This document shows, one piece after another, positions 22,319-30,065 of a DNA stretch of 64,000 bases; position 1 is the first letter of the stretch; each line of letters begins with the position of its first letter. Made by a program: the position numbers and the translations under genes. A model generated the notes under the pieces. The model was not told the origin of the DNA, did not search any database, and saw only the letters and a list, made by a program, of their open reading frames with translations. The stretch lies in the NCBI GenBank assembly GCA_900199655.1, contig FZRE01000002.1, positions 62,001 to 126,000 of the forward strand, in the 5' to 3' direction. Origin of the DNA: Prevotellaceae bacterium KH2P17. Lineage in GTDB: Bacteria; Bacteroidota; Bacteroidia; Bacteroidales; Bacteroidaceae.

Positions 22319-23788
22319 ATGAACCAAAATCAAACGGGTAGCAGAGCCTACCTTTTCTCTATCGTGCTGGTCGCCGTGCTCGGCGGCTTGCTCTTCGGCT
22401 ACGACACGGCCGTAATTTCAGGGGCCGAAAAGGGCCTGCAGGCGTTCTTCATGGGCGCCAAGGACTTTACCTACACCAATGGTTGGCACGGCTTTACCTG
22501 CGCCTCCGCCCTCGTGGGATGCGTCATCGGCTCGGCCGTTTCGGGCTTTCTGGCCACCAACTTAGGCCGCAAGCGGTCGCTTATCCTGGCCGGATTGCTC
22601 TTCTTCATCTCCGCCTGGGGCTCCATGATGCCCGAGAGTTTCGGCCTCTTTCCCAAGGGTCAGCCCACTTACTCGCTGCTCATCGCCTTCAACATCTACC
22701 GCGTCATCGGCGGTATCGGCGTGGGTCTGGCCTCTGCCATCTGCCCCATGTACATTGGCGAGGTGGCACCCAGCAACATCCGCGGCATGCTCGTAAGCTG
22801 GAACCAGTTTGCCATTATCGGCGGCCAGCTGGTGGTTTACTTCGTCAACTTCCTCATCCTGGGCAGCCATGCCAATCCTGTTATCGACATGGTGAACGGC
22901 GCCAACCAGATACTGAACCCCGACGCAGCCGCCTGGACCACCGCTACGGGCTGGCGCTACATGTTCGGCAGCGAGATGGTACCGGCCGGACTGTTCGCCA
23001 TTCTTATCTGCTTTGTGCCCGAAACGCCGCGTTACCTCGTCATGGTGGGCCAGGACGACAAGGCCCTGCACGTGCTCACGCGCATCAACGGCAGCAGTGC
23101 GGCGGCCGCAATCATCAGCGACATACGCAACACCGTTACCGAGAAGACGGAGAAACTCTTCTCCTACGGCTTCCTGTGCATCTTCATCGGCATCATGCTG
23201 AGCGTGTTCCAGCAGGCCATCGGCATCAATGCTGTGCTCTACTATGCGCCCCGCATCTTCGGCGACATGGGCATGGATAACCCTATGGTGCAAACAGTAA
23301 TCATGGGCGTAATCAACCTTTCGTTCACCCTTATTGCCATTTTCACGGTCGAGAAGTGGGGTCGCAAGCCCCTGCTCATTACCGGCAGCATCGGCATGGC
23401 AGTGGGTGCGTTCCTCGTGGCGCTGACTTTCGGCAGCCCGGAGTTCCAACTCGTAACCATGGTAGCTATCATGTTGTACTCTGCCAGCTTCATGATGTCG
23501 TGGGGACCGATATGCTGGGTGCTCATTTCCGAAATCTTTCCGAACACCATCCGGGGCAAGGCAGTGGCCGTGGCGGTGGCTTTCCAGTGGATATTCAACT
23601 GGATTGTGAGCTCTTCCTTCGTACCGATGTTCAACATGCACCTTACCCAGGGCGACCACTTCGGCCACTGGTTCACCTACGGCCTCTACGGAACAATCTG
23701 CGTGCTGGCCGCCCTCTTCGTGTGGAAACTGGTGCCCGAGACCAAGGGAAAGACGCTGGAAGACATGAACAAACTGTGGAGAAAGTAA
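22319..23788 (+). CDS. xylE: D-xylose:H+ symporter (MFS sugar porter family)
   Basis: A 489-residue protein with 12 predicted membrane segments, closely patterned on E. coli XylE. Seen are GGLLFGYDTAVISGAEKGL, CASALVGCVIGSAVSG, RVIGGIGVGLAS with PMYIGEVAP, IRGMLVSWNQFAIIGGQLVV, FQQAIGINAVLYYAPRIF, and the C-terminal VPETKGKTLEDMNKLW. It would bring monomeric xylose across the inner membrane. It lies 6 bp after the GH3 gene, so enzyme and transporter are one operon. Xylose isomerase and xylulokinase are 23 kb away. Glucose or arabinose as an extra substrate cannot be excluded. Confidence 0.88.
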   Translation: MNQNQTGSRAYLFSIVLVAVLGGLLFGYDTAVISGAEKGLQAFFMGAKDFTYTNGWHGFTCASALVGCVIGSAVSGFLATNLGRKRSLILAGLLFFISAWGSMMPESFGLFPKGQPTYSLLIAFNIYRVIGGIGVGLASAICPMYIGEVAPSNIRGMLVSWNQFAIIGGQLVVYFVNFLILGSHANPVIDMVNGANQILNPDAAAWTTATGWRYMFGSEMVPAGLFAILICFVPETPRYLVMVGQDDKALHVLTRINGSSAAAAIISDIRNTVTEKTEKLFSYGFLCIFIGIMLSVFQQAIGINAVLYYAPRIFGDMGMDNPMVQTVIMGVINLSFTLIAIFTVEKWGRKPLLITGSIGMAVGAFLVALTFGSPEFQLVTMVAIMLYSASFMMSWGPICWVLISEIFPNTIRGKAVAVAVAFQWIFNWIVSSSFVPMFNMHLTQGDHFGHWFTYGLYGTICVLAALFVWKLVPETKGKTLEDMNKLWRK

Positions 23789-23906
23789 ACCGCTGCTTAC
23801 CAGGCAGGCGAAGCGGAAGCAGCATCAGCCGCCCTCCCGCTTCGCTTGCGCTGCCCGTTTGCCGGCCTGCGGCCCCGCTTACCGACACCTTTTATTCCCT
23901 TGTAGC

Positions 23907-24455
23907 ATGAAAAACCAACTCTACATAGGCCAAAGCTACACAACACTTTACATCGGTTCTGCGGCCATCCTGCTGTTGGCAGCCTTCACGCTGTGCTGCC
24001 GCAACACCGCCAACGGCTGGATTACGTGCGCGTTGATAGCCGCGGGAATAGCCTTCTTCACCATTCTGCCGTATCTGACGGGCAGCAAGGACTATCTTGT
24101 TCTGGACAACGAAGGCATCGAAGTGGCTGAATGGAAACGAAAAGTAAGGTGGAACGAGATTGCCTCCTGCACCTACCGGCGGGAGCTCTCGGCATCAGGC
24201 GTCCGCACATCGGCGCACAAAAAGCTGACCGTTACTTTGAAGAAGCACGGCTGCTTGCAAACGGACATGGGACTGTACCGCTGCTCCGACCGCCGCCTGA
24301 TGGACGAGATAGACAGCTGGAGCGGCACTCCGCTCTTTGACAGGCAGGCTGACAAGGCCGACCGCAACACCCTTTACCTCTCGCTGTTGCTGGGGGCAGC
24401 GGCCATCATCGCCCTGCTCGTCCTTCTCTCCTATTTATTATACGGCCGCGTGTAA
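23907..24455 (+). CDS. Small membrane protein with PH-like domain, function unknown
   Basis: A 182-residue protein starting at the ATG at 23907. Two N-terminal membrane helices (about 12-28 and 34-54) are followed by a soluble segment resembling bacterial PH-type domains (DYLVLDNEGIEVAEWKRK then VRWNEI). The C-terminal helix is LYLSLLLGAAAIIALLVLL. I do not recognise a characterised family. It lies 118 bp after the symporter and may be transcribed with it, but nothing suggests a sugar-related role. Confidence 0.6.
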   Translation: MKNQLYIGQSYTTLYIGSAAILLLAAFTLCCRNTANGWITCALIAAGIAFFTILPYLTGSKDYLVLDNEGIEVAEWKRKVRWNEIASCTYRRELSASGVRTSAHKKLTVTLKKHGCLQTDMGLYRCSDRRLMDEIDSWSGTPLFDRQADKADRNTLYLSLLLGAAAIIALLVLLSYLLYGRV

Positions 24456-24550
24456 GCCCCTCTTGCCTGCCACGGGCCATGCACCCATGCTTTTGCTCCC
24501 TTACCCGAAGGCCGCCTGCCGGTTGCCTTCGGGCTTCTGTTCCTTGCAAA

Positions 24551-24694
24551 ATCATCCCCTCACAACCTCCCCTTTCCAAGGGGAGGATACCCTGGCGCCT
24601 TCACGCTCCATATATAAATAATGTGTGGTAAGCCATAGCAGCAAGTCAAAACGGTACCCTCCCCTTTCCAAGGGGAGGCGGAGGAGGGGATGAT
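24551..24694. repeat. 144-bp MITE-like element, copy C1
   Basis: Begins ATCATCCCCTC and ends GAGGGGATGAT, an 11-bp terminal inverted repeat. Each end carries an inner hairpin CCTCCCCTTTCCAAGGGGAGG. The middle (about 60 bp) is AT-richer. A second element with the same ends and exactly the same length lies at 49811. It carries no gene, so if mobile it would depend on a transposase elsewhere. Confidence 0.7.
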
Positions 24695-24772
24695 ATGTGG
24701 GCAGCGGGCTGATTAAATCAGCCAATCAACCATCCTAAAAATCAAAAAAGAAAGGGCTGAATGCCAACTCCG

Positions 24773-24844
24773 GGAACTTTCGACACTTGTCGCACGGTCT
24801 TTCGACACCTGTCACACAATCGTGCGACACCTGTCGAAAGTTGC
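24773..24844. repeat. 72-bp triple-palindrome element, copy B1
   Basis: GGAACTTT, then CGACAnnTGTCG-type palindromes starting at 24781, 24803 and 24825 (exact 22-bp period), ending GAAAGTTGC. It lies between the convergent genes ending at 24455 and 24924. No gene is seen in the rest of this 468-bp gap, which also holds element C1. Confidence 0.8.
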
Positions 24845-24923
24845 AAAAGCATAGCTGCAAGGATGCGTCAGGCACCTTGCAGGACGGCGGGAAAAGGTTT
24901 AGAAGACGATGGGGACGGAGTGA

Positions 24924-25463
24924 TTAAATCATTCCTCCGATGATGCCGGCAATGTCGTCGAGGCTGTCGGCAAACTCGATATGCTGCTTGTAGTCGCCGC
25001 GAATCATGTTGCGCGCCTGCAGGTCGTCCATGAGAGAGCGCAGGGAGTTCCAGAATCCCTTCATGTTATACATGATGACGCGCTCGTTGTGGTAGCCGAT
25101 GGTGGCCGAGGAGGCGGTAGAGAACACCTCGTCGAGCGTGCCGATGCCGCCCGGCAGGGCGATGGCCACGTCGCTCTGGGCCGTCATCAGCTCCTTTCGG
25201 TCGCTCAGGTTGTCGCACGGAATGTCAACATCCAGGTCGCCGAAGGTGCGTCCGCCCTTCTCTATTATCTGCGGAACCACGCCTATGGTGCGCCCTCCGG
25301 CTTCCTTAACGGCCTTGCCGATGCAATCCATCAGCCCGGTGTTGGTGCCTCCGAAAACCAGATCGTAGCCGTTGCGGGCTATCCAGTGCCCCAGTGCTTG
25401 CGTCTCTTTGAAGAAGTCGGGGTCAATGTTGTTGTTGGCCGAACAATATACTGCTATTTTCAT
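24924..25463 (-). CDS. LOG-family protein (TIGR00730; cytokinin riboside 5'-monophosphate phosphoribohydrolase-like)
   Basis: A 179-residue protein from the ATG at 25463 (MKIAVYCSANNNIDPDFFKE). It contains the LOG active-site motif PGGIGTLDE and the GGTNTGLMDCIGKAV nucleotide-binding loop. LOG enzymes hydrolyse nucleoside 5'-monophosphates to base and ribose-5-phosphate. In bacteria the natural substrate is often AMP or uncertain. Upstream in-frame codons up to 25556 are rejected because they lie beyond the promoter box TAACTTTG (25476-25469), which ends only 5 bp before the ATG. Confidence 0.85.
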   Translation of the reverse strand: MKIAVYCSANNNIDPDFFKETQALGHWIARNGYDLVFGGTNTGLMDCIGKAVKEAGGRTIGVVPQIIEKGGRTFGDLDVDIPCDNLSDRKELMTAQSDVAIALPGGIGTLDEVFSTASSATIGYHNERVIMYNMKGFWNSLRSLMDDLQARNMIRGDYKQHIEFADSLDDIAGIIGGMI

Positions 25464-25468
25464 TTGGG

Positions 25469-25476
25469 CAAAGTTA
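25469..25476 (-). promoter_or_regulatory. -7 box of the LOG-family gene, nearly abutting the start codon
   Basis: TAACTTTG on the minus strand. The last base is 6 bp from the first base of the ATG at 25463, implying a leaderless or almost leaderless message. Confidence 0.6.
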
Positions 25477-25608
25477 GCACAAAAAATGCTGACCGCAAAG
25501 CGAAAAGGGCATCTTTTTACAGATTCAGGATGATGGCTCCGCGGGTATCTGGGCATTGACTGGCCGGCGCCCGTCAGCAGCTACGGGCTTGTTAAGTGGG
25601 GTGAACGG

Positions 25609-26505
25609 TCAGCCGCTGTCACGCAGTTGGCGGTAGAGACCATCGACGATAGAGTCGGCCAAGGAGATGTTTGGCACGAGTATCTCGCTGCAATTGAGTT
25701 GTTTGGCCACATCGAGGAATATCTTGCCTGCGGGCACGATGACGTCAGCTCGGTCGTCTTTGAGACCATAAGCCTCCATGCGTTCGTTGATGGTCATGGG
25801 CTTCAGCTCTGCATAAAGGCGCTGCAGCTCGGCCACTGATATCCGTTTTTTGGCGTCTTGCTCCTTGGCAAGGTTGTAGTACTTGTTGATGTTGCCGCCT
25901 GAACCAATGATGCGGATGTCGGAATAGCTGCCGGCATAGCCCTGCAGGTCGGCTTCCATCTCTTTCCATGCCTCGGGTTTCACTTTCTCTGACAGCAGGC
26001 GAAGCGTTCCGATGTTGTAGGAATGGCTGTCGACCAGATATCCGTCATGGATAAGTGATACCTCCGTAGAGCCGCCACCCACATCAACATAGGCGAAGTT
26101 GCCCTCGTTCGAGTCGGTTTTTTCTACCAGATTGTTCACCAAAAGGAGCGCTTCGTCGGCCCCTTTGATAATCTCGAGCTCTATGCCGGTGCGCTTCTGA
26201 ATCTTTTGAAGGATGTCCATTCCGTTGTCGGCATCGCGCATGGCGGCCGTGGCGCAGGCCCTGTAGGCGTCTACCTGGTAGAGTTTCATAAACTGCTTGT
26301 AGCCTTTCATCATGCGCATCATCATCTCTTCGCGCTCTTTTGACACTTTTCCCAAAGAGAAAACGTCTTTACCAAGGCGCAGGGGGATGCGGATGAACAT
26401 GAGTTTCTTTACACGTTGGAGGCCTACAGCCTCATCATCAAACTTCTTGATCAGCAATCGGGCTCCGTTAGAGCCGATGTCAATGGATGCCAGTGTCTTC
26501 TTCAT
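25609..26505 (-). CDS. Ppx/GppA-family exopolyphosphatase
   Basis: The 298-residue protein has the ASKHA-fold phosphate loops IDIGSNGARLLI (residues 8-19) and VDVGGGSTEVSLI, and the adenosine-type motif IIGSGGNINKYY. It would remove terminal phosphates from polyphosphate or hydrolyse pppGpp. It has only the two-domain core, shorter than E. coli Ppx (513) and typical of Bacteroidetes. The polyphosphate kinase gene lies immediately upstream on the same strand (152-bp gap), pairing synthesis and breakdown of polyphosphate. NGARL replaces the usual NSxRL in the first loop. Confidence 0.87.
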   Translation of the reverse strand: MKKTLASIDIGSNGARLLIKKFDDEAVGLQRVKKLMFIRIPLRLGKDVFSLGKVSKEREEMMMRMMKGYKQFMKLYQVDAYRACATAAMRDADNGMDILQKIQKRTGIELEIIKGADEALLLVNNLVEKTDSNEGNFAYVDVGGGSTEVSLIHDGYLVDSHSYNIGTLRLLSEKVKPEAWKEMEADLQGYAGSYSDIRIIGSGGNINKYYNLAKEQDAKKRISVAELQRLYAELKPMTINERMEAYGLKDDRADVIVPAGKIFLDVAKQLNCSEILVPNISLADSIVDGLYRQLRDSG

Positions 26506-26657
26506 CTTACTGAAACCCTATCCTTCCGGCTTTCAGTTCCATCCTTTCGGAGAGGCGGCCGGGGGTTCGGGCGATTATTGTTTCTTAGAATTTGGAACGA
26601 ATGGAGTGGTCTTTCTCCCGGCTGGCCCACTGAAGGAGGGGCCTGCCAAGACGGCCG

Positions 26658-28718
26658 CTACTCCGTTGGAGCCGTTGCAGGATACTGATTGGCGTAATAT
26701 TCGTAGAGCTCGGCCTGGCTTCTCAGGGGCTCTCCTTCCTGCAGTTGGTTGCCGCCGTTGCCGTCAATGATGCGGCCGTTGGTGGTGTCGGCGAGCCCCG
26801 TCTCGACCGTATTCATCAAATCGGCCTTGAGTTCATCATCGTAGACCGGGGTCATCACCTCGATGCGACTAAGCAGATTGCGCGGCATCCAGTCGGCCGA
26901 ACCGAGGTAATACTTGTTCCGGCCGCCGTTGCAGAATATCAGTATCCGGCTGTGTTCTAAATAACGGTCGATGATACCCACAGCCCGGATGTTGTCGGAG
27001 AGTCCGGGCACGCCCGGAACAAGCGAGCAGTTGCCGCGCAGGAGGATGTCAACAGTCACGCCGGCCTGCGAGGCTTCGTAGAGTTTAGCTACCATTTCAT
27101 AGTCTGTGATGTGGTTAATCTTCATCTTCAACCATGCCTCCTTGCCCTCTTTAGCGTTCTTTATCTCAATGTCGAGCATACGGAGAATGCGCCGCTTCAT
27201 GGAGTTTGGCGAGACGAGCAGCTGGTTGAAGCGCACCTGTTGGAACGGTCGCTCGATGAACTGGAACACTTTTGCCACCTCGGTAACGATGGATGGGCGC
27301 GCCGTCATCATCAGATAGTCGGTATAAACCTTGGCATTGCTCTCGTGGAAGTTACCTGTACCCACGCAGGCCACGCTTCCTTTCTTGTCTTTAATGTAGA
27401 GTAGCTTGGAGTGAATCTTAAGTCCTTCGACGCCGAAGACCACGTTGATGCCTTCTTCCTGCATCCGTTTGCTCCACATGATGTTGCTTTCTTCGTCGAA
27501 ACGGGCAAGAAGTTCAACCACGGCAGTTACCTTCTTCCCGTTGCGAGCTGCGCAGATGAGGGCTTCCACCACCTTGGAATCCTTGGCCAACCTATAGAGC
27601 GTGGTCTTGATTTCCTTCACTTCGGGTTTCAGAGCCGCCTCCCGGAGCAACCGGATGTAACCGTTGAAGCTGTGATAGGGAACATGGATGAAGCGGTCTT
27701 TTTCTCGAATGAGGTCAAGCAGGCTCCGAGAAGAGAGGAATTCCGGTTTCATCACCTGCTTCCATTGCGGATAACGCAGCTCCAAGTGGCCGCAGTCAGG
27801 GAAGTTCATGAGGTCTTTATGGTTCTGGTAACATTCGCTTCCGAGCGTTGTGTCGTTATCCCGAATCTTGAGTTTCTGCATCACCTTCTTCTGCATGTCA
27901 CGCGGCATACTGCGGTCATAAACCACCCGGATGGGCTCGCCTCTCTTCCGGCTGCTCACTCCATGGGCTATGCGCTCCATCGTGCTGTAGTCGGCATCGT
28001 TGTCGACCTCCATTTCCGCGTCCTTGGTAAACTTGAAGCTGTAGGCGCGGTAGGTGCTTTTCTTGAACCCGCTGAATATGAGCGGCAGGCAAAACCGGAT
28101 GACATCGTCGAGATACATCAGGTTGTCGAAGCCCTCGGAGCGTGGTATCTTGACAAAGCGACCATGGTTTTTGTCGGGCACCTTGATAATGGCATACTTG
28201 GGTTTCTTGGCATCCTTCTCCGTCATTTCTACGAGTAGATAGATGCGGTTGTCCTCCAATACGCTGAAGTCCTTCATCTCACTGACCCATATCGGGTTGG
28301 TATCGCCGTTAAGCCTGTCGTAGTAGAAGTCGCGAAGCCAGGCCTGCTGCTCCCCGTTCAGTTGCTTGTCGTTGAGCAGCCTGATGTTGTGGAGTTCCAG
28401 TTCGCGCATCACCTGCTGCGTTGCCTCTGAATACTCATGGCTGTACTGCTCGTTAAGTTTGGTGATGGTTTTCAGCGCTTTCTTCACTTCCTGCCGCATC
28501 TTGGGCGTCGCGTCGTCACTCTCAAGGATGCGGTTGAGCGAGGCCACGCGGACGCGAAAGAACTCATCGAGGTTGTTGGAGTAGATACCGAGGAACGAGA
28601 TACGCTCGAGCAGCGGGACATATTCTTTGCGTGATTCCTGCAGAATGCGGTGATTGAAGTACATCCAGCTGACATCACGGTCGACATACATCGCTTTCGT
28701 CAATTTCTTTTTAGTCAT
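26658..28718 (-). CDS. ppk1: Polyphosphate kinase 1
   Basis: The 686-residue protein spans the four Ppk1 domains: N-terminal helical (RDVSWMYFNHRILQES), head (KNHGRFVKIPRSEGFDNL), and two phospholipase-D-like C-terminal domains. The catalytic histidine region is GLKIHSKLLYIKDKKGS; the second is HSRILIFCNGGRNKYYLGSA. It makes polyphosphate reversibly from ATP. The start at 28718 gives the normal N-terminus. Followed by ppx/gppA on the same strand. Confidence 0.95.
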   Translation of the reverse strand: MTKKKLTKAMYVDRDVSWMYFNHRILQESRKEYVPLLERISFLGIYSNNLDEFFRVRVASLNRILESDDATPKMRQEVKKALKTITKLNEQYSHEYSEATQQVMRELELHNIRLLNDKQLNGEQQAWLRDFYYDRLNGDTNPIWVSEMKDFSVLEDNRIYLLVEMTEKDAKKPKYAIIKVPDKNHGRFVKIPRSEGFDNLMYLDDVIRFCLPLIFSGFKKSTYRAYSFKFTKDAEMEVDNDADYSTMERIAHGVSSRKRGEPIRVVYDRSMPRDMQKKVMQKLKIRDNDTTLGSECYQNHKDLMNFPDCGHLELRYPQWKQVMKPEFLSSRSLLDLIREKDRFIHVPYHSFNGYIRLLREAALKPEVKEIKTTLYRLAKDSKVVEALICAARNGKKVTAVVELLARFDEESNIMWSKRMQEEGINVVFGVEGLKIHSKLLYIKDKKGSVACVGTGNFHESNAKVYTDYLMMTARPSIVTEVAKVFQFIERPFQQVRFNQLLVSPNSMKRRILRMLDIEIKNAKEGKEAWLKMKINHITDYEMVAKLYEASQAGVTVDILLRGNCSLVPGVPGLSDNIRAVGIIDRYLEHSRILIFCNGGRNKYYLGSADWMPRNLLSRIEVMTPVYDDELKADLMNTVETGLADTTNGRIIDGNGGNQLQEGEPLRSQAELYEYYANQYPATAPTE

Positions 28719-28772
28719 AAACGGAGGATGGAAAGTAAGTAGGAGAACGAGAGGTCCTTTGCAGCAGCGCCC

Positions 28773-29417
28773 TTATTTGGCTTTCTTGGCAGGCGCGGCA
28801 GCCTCTTTCTTGGCCGGTGCTGCGGCCTCCTTCTTGGCGGGAGCAGCGGGCTTGGGCTCGTCTTTGCGGCCATCTACCATGAACTCCAAGTCATCTTCGT
28901 TCACGTGCAGGGCCTTGCGGATTGCCTTCACTCCGTCGGCGGGAACGGAGAACACCTGCAAGTTCTCGCATTCGGCAAAGGCCTTGCGGCTCAGCTCCTT
29001 AGGTACATCCTCAAAGTAGACGCTCTTCAGGCTGTCGCAATCGGAAAAGGCATAGGCCTCAATGTGCTCCACAGAAGCCGGAACCACCACGCTGGCAAGG
29101 GCATCACAGTCGCTGAAGGCGTCGCGTCCTATTTTCTTAAGCGTCTTGGGCAGCGTGAGCGCGGTCAGACTCTTCTTCCCCATGACCGCCCGGTCGCCTA
29201 TTTCTTCCACTCCTTCGGGAATGGCAAGCGAAGCCTTGTCGCCCAGCACGTACACCAGCCGTTTCAGATTGGCTGTATAAACGAAATGACCTTCGAGCAC
29301 ATAGTCGCCCTCGTCCAGCTTCTGCAAGGCCAATGTGAGCACTTTACTCTCAAAACCGGAGTTCTTCTTCAACAGTTTGCTGATTTTGTCCAGCATCTTC
29401 TTCTTATTCTCTTTCAT
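28773..29417 (-). CDS. BspA-type leucine-rich-repeat protein with lysine/alanine tail, cytosolic
   Basis: From the ATG at 29417 the product has 214 residues; a TTG 12 bp earlier is less likely. Central repeats of the LRR_5 (BspA) type, about 23 residues each, follow a pattern such as LTLPKTLKKIGRDAFSDCDA and VVVPASVEHIEAYAFSDCDS. Unlike BspA there is no signal peptide. The start KENKKKMLDKISKLLKKN is strongly basic. The tail has three PAKKEAA-type repeats, a low-complexity basic segment that could bind nucleic acid. The gene is followed by ppk1 after 54 bp. The function is unknown. Confidence 0.75.
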   Translation of the reverse strand: MKENKKKMLDKISKLLKKNSGFESKVLTLALQKLDEGDYVLEGHFVYTANLKRLVYVLGDKASLAIPEGVEEIGDRAVMGKKSLTALTLPKTLKKIGRDAFSDCDALASVVVPASVEHIEAYAFSDCDSLKSVYFEDVPKELSRKAFAECENLQVFSVPADGVKAIRKALHVNEDDLEFMVDGRKDEPKPAAPAKKEAAAPAKKEAAAPAKKAK

Positions 29418-29604
29418 ATAATGACTCAAATAATTTGTGTAAAGTTAGGCAGAAATATCTATATCAGGGCAAACTTACATATTACGTTATTGTTAAAATA
29501 CGGTTACAACCAACATGGCCAGACCTCTGCAAAACCGCATGCGGAGGCCCGCGCGTGGTCAGCCAATCCGGCGTTCCGTAAAGTCTGCATGTTTGCAGCC
29601 GCTA

Positions 29605-29693
29605 TGGCGGAGCTATCGTTCAAGGGCCTTGAAGGTATGCTTCAGCGGCCTTGACCCATACCTTCAAGGCCCTTGAACGATAGCTCCAAGAAC
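29605..29693. repeat. CTTCAAG-type repeat, copy A4, with 31-bp perfect stem
   Basis: Perfect 31-bp inverted repeat: 29609-29639 pairs with 29657-29687 around a 17-nt loop. The arm begins GGAGCTATCGTTCAAGGGCC. It has no T-run, so it is not a standard terminator. It sits between the divergent LRR gene and helicase gene in a 648-bp gap that otherwise holds the helicase promoter and leader. Confidence 0.85.
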
Positions 29694-29931
29694 GCAGGAG
29701 ATGCGGACGGACGAAAGTAGCTGATACACATGCGGTTACAGAAATCATTCGTTCGCGAGTTTCCTGCCGGCAACAAACGTGCCTGTAAGGTTCCCTTCCG
29801 GGGCATGCCGCCACCGGGCAGCCTGCCTTTTGCTTACAGAACGTGCGCACGCCGGCCGCCACGCAGCGGCTTTTTTGTGTAAACAAACGATAATAAAGGC
29901 CACAAAGGCGCTGATTTCCAAATATTTTACG

Positions 29932-29939
29932 TAACTTTG
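29932..29939 (+). promoter_or_regulatory. -7 box of the helicase transcript
   Basis: TAACTTTG. The predicted start of RNA is near 29945, exactly where the structured leader begins. Confidence 0.65.
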
Positions 29940-29944
29940 CAGCC

Positions 29945-30040
29945 GTACAAAGGGAACGAACCACCTCATTGGTTCCTCCGCTAAAGAGGAACTATCGCGT
30001 GCTATGTGGGTTCTTGTTGGTGGTTGGCTGTCCCTTTTTT
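29945..30040 (+). promoter_or_regulatory. Structured 5' leader with terminator-like end, upstream of the DEAD-box helicase
   Basis: The RNA can close on itself: AAAGGGA (29949-29955) pairs with TCCCTTT (30031-30037), and AACCACC (29959-29965) with GGTGGTT (30019-30025). An inner hairpin GTTCCTC/GAGGAAC lies at 29972-29978 and 29986-29992. The closing stem runs straight into six T. GAACCAC can alternatively pair with GTGGGTTC (30007-30013), so two exclusive folds exist, as in attenuators. It ends 26 bp before the helicase start. It could instead be a free small RNA. I could not match it to a known family. Confidence 0.6.
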
Positions 30041-30065
30041 ACAGGACAATTAAACATCAACAACA

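Noticed and set aside
24773-24844. Triple 22-bp units considered as a CRISPR array or integron attC array
   Set aside because: Only three units, each itself a palindrome, with 10-bp spacers repeated between copies, and no cas or integrase genes. The symmetry and fixed 72-bp size do not fit either.
29609-29687. The 31-bp hairpin considered as an intrinsic terminator
   Set aside because: There is no T-run on either side and it lies upstream of both divergent genes, so a terminator role is unlikely.
29945-30040. Helicase leader considered as SRP 4.5S RNA, 6S RNA or a tRNA
   Set aside because: It lacks the conserved SRP tetraloop region, is too short for 6S, and has no cloverleaf or TTCGANTCC loop.
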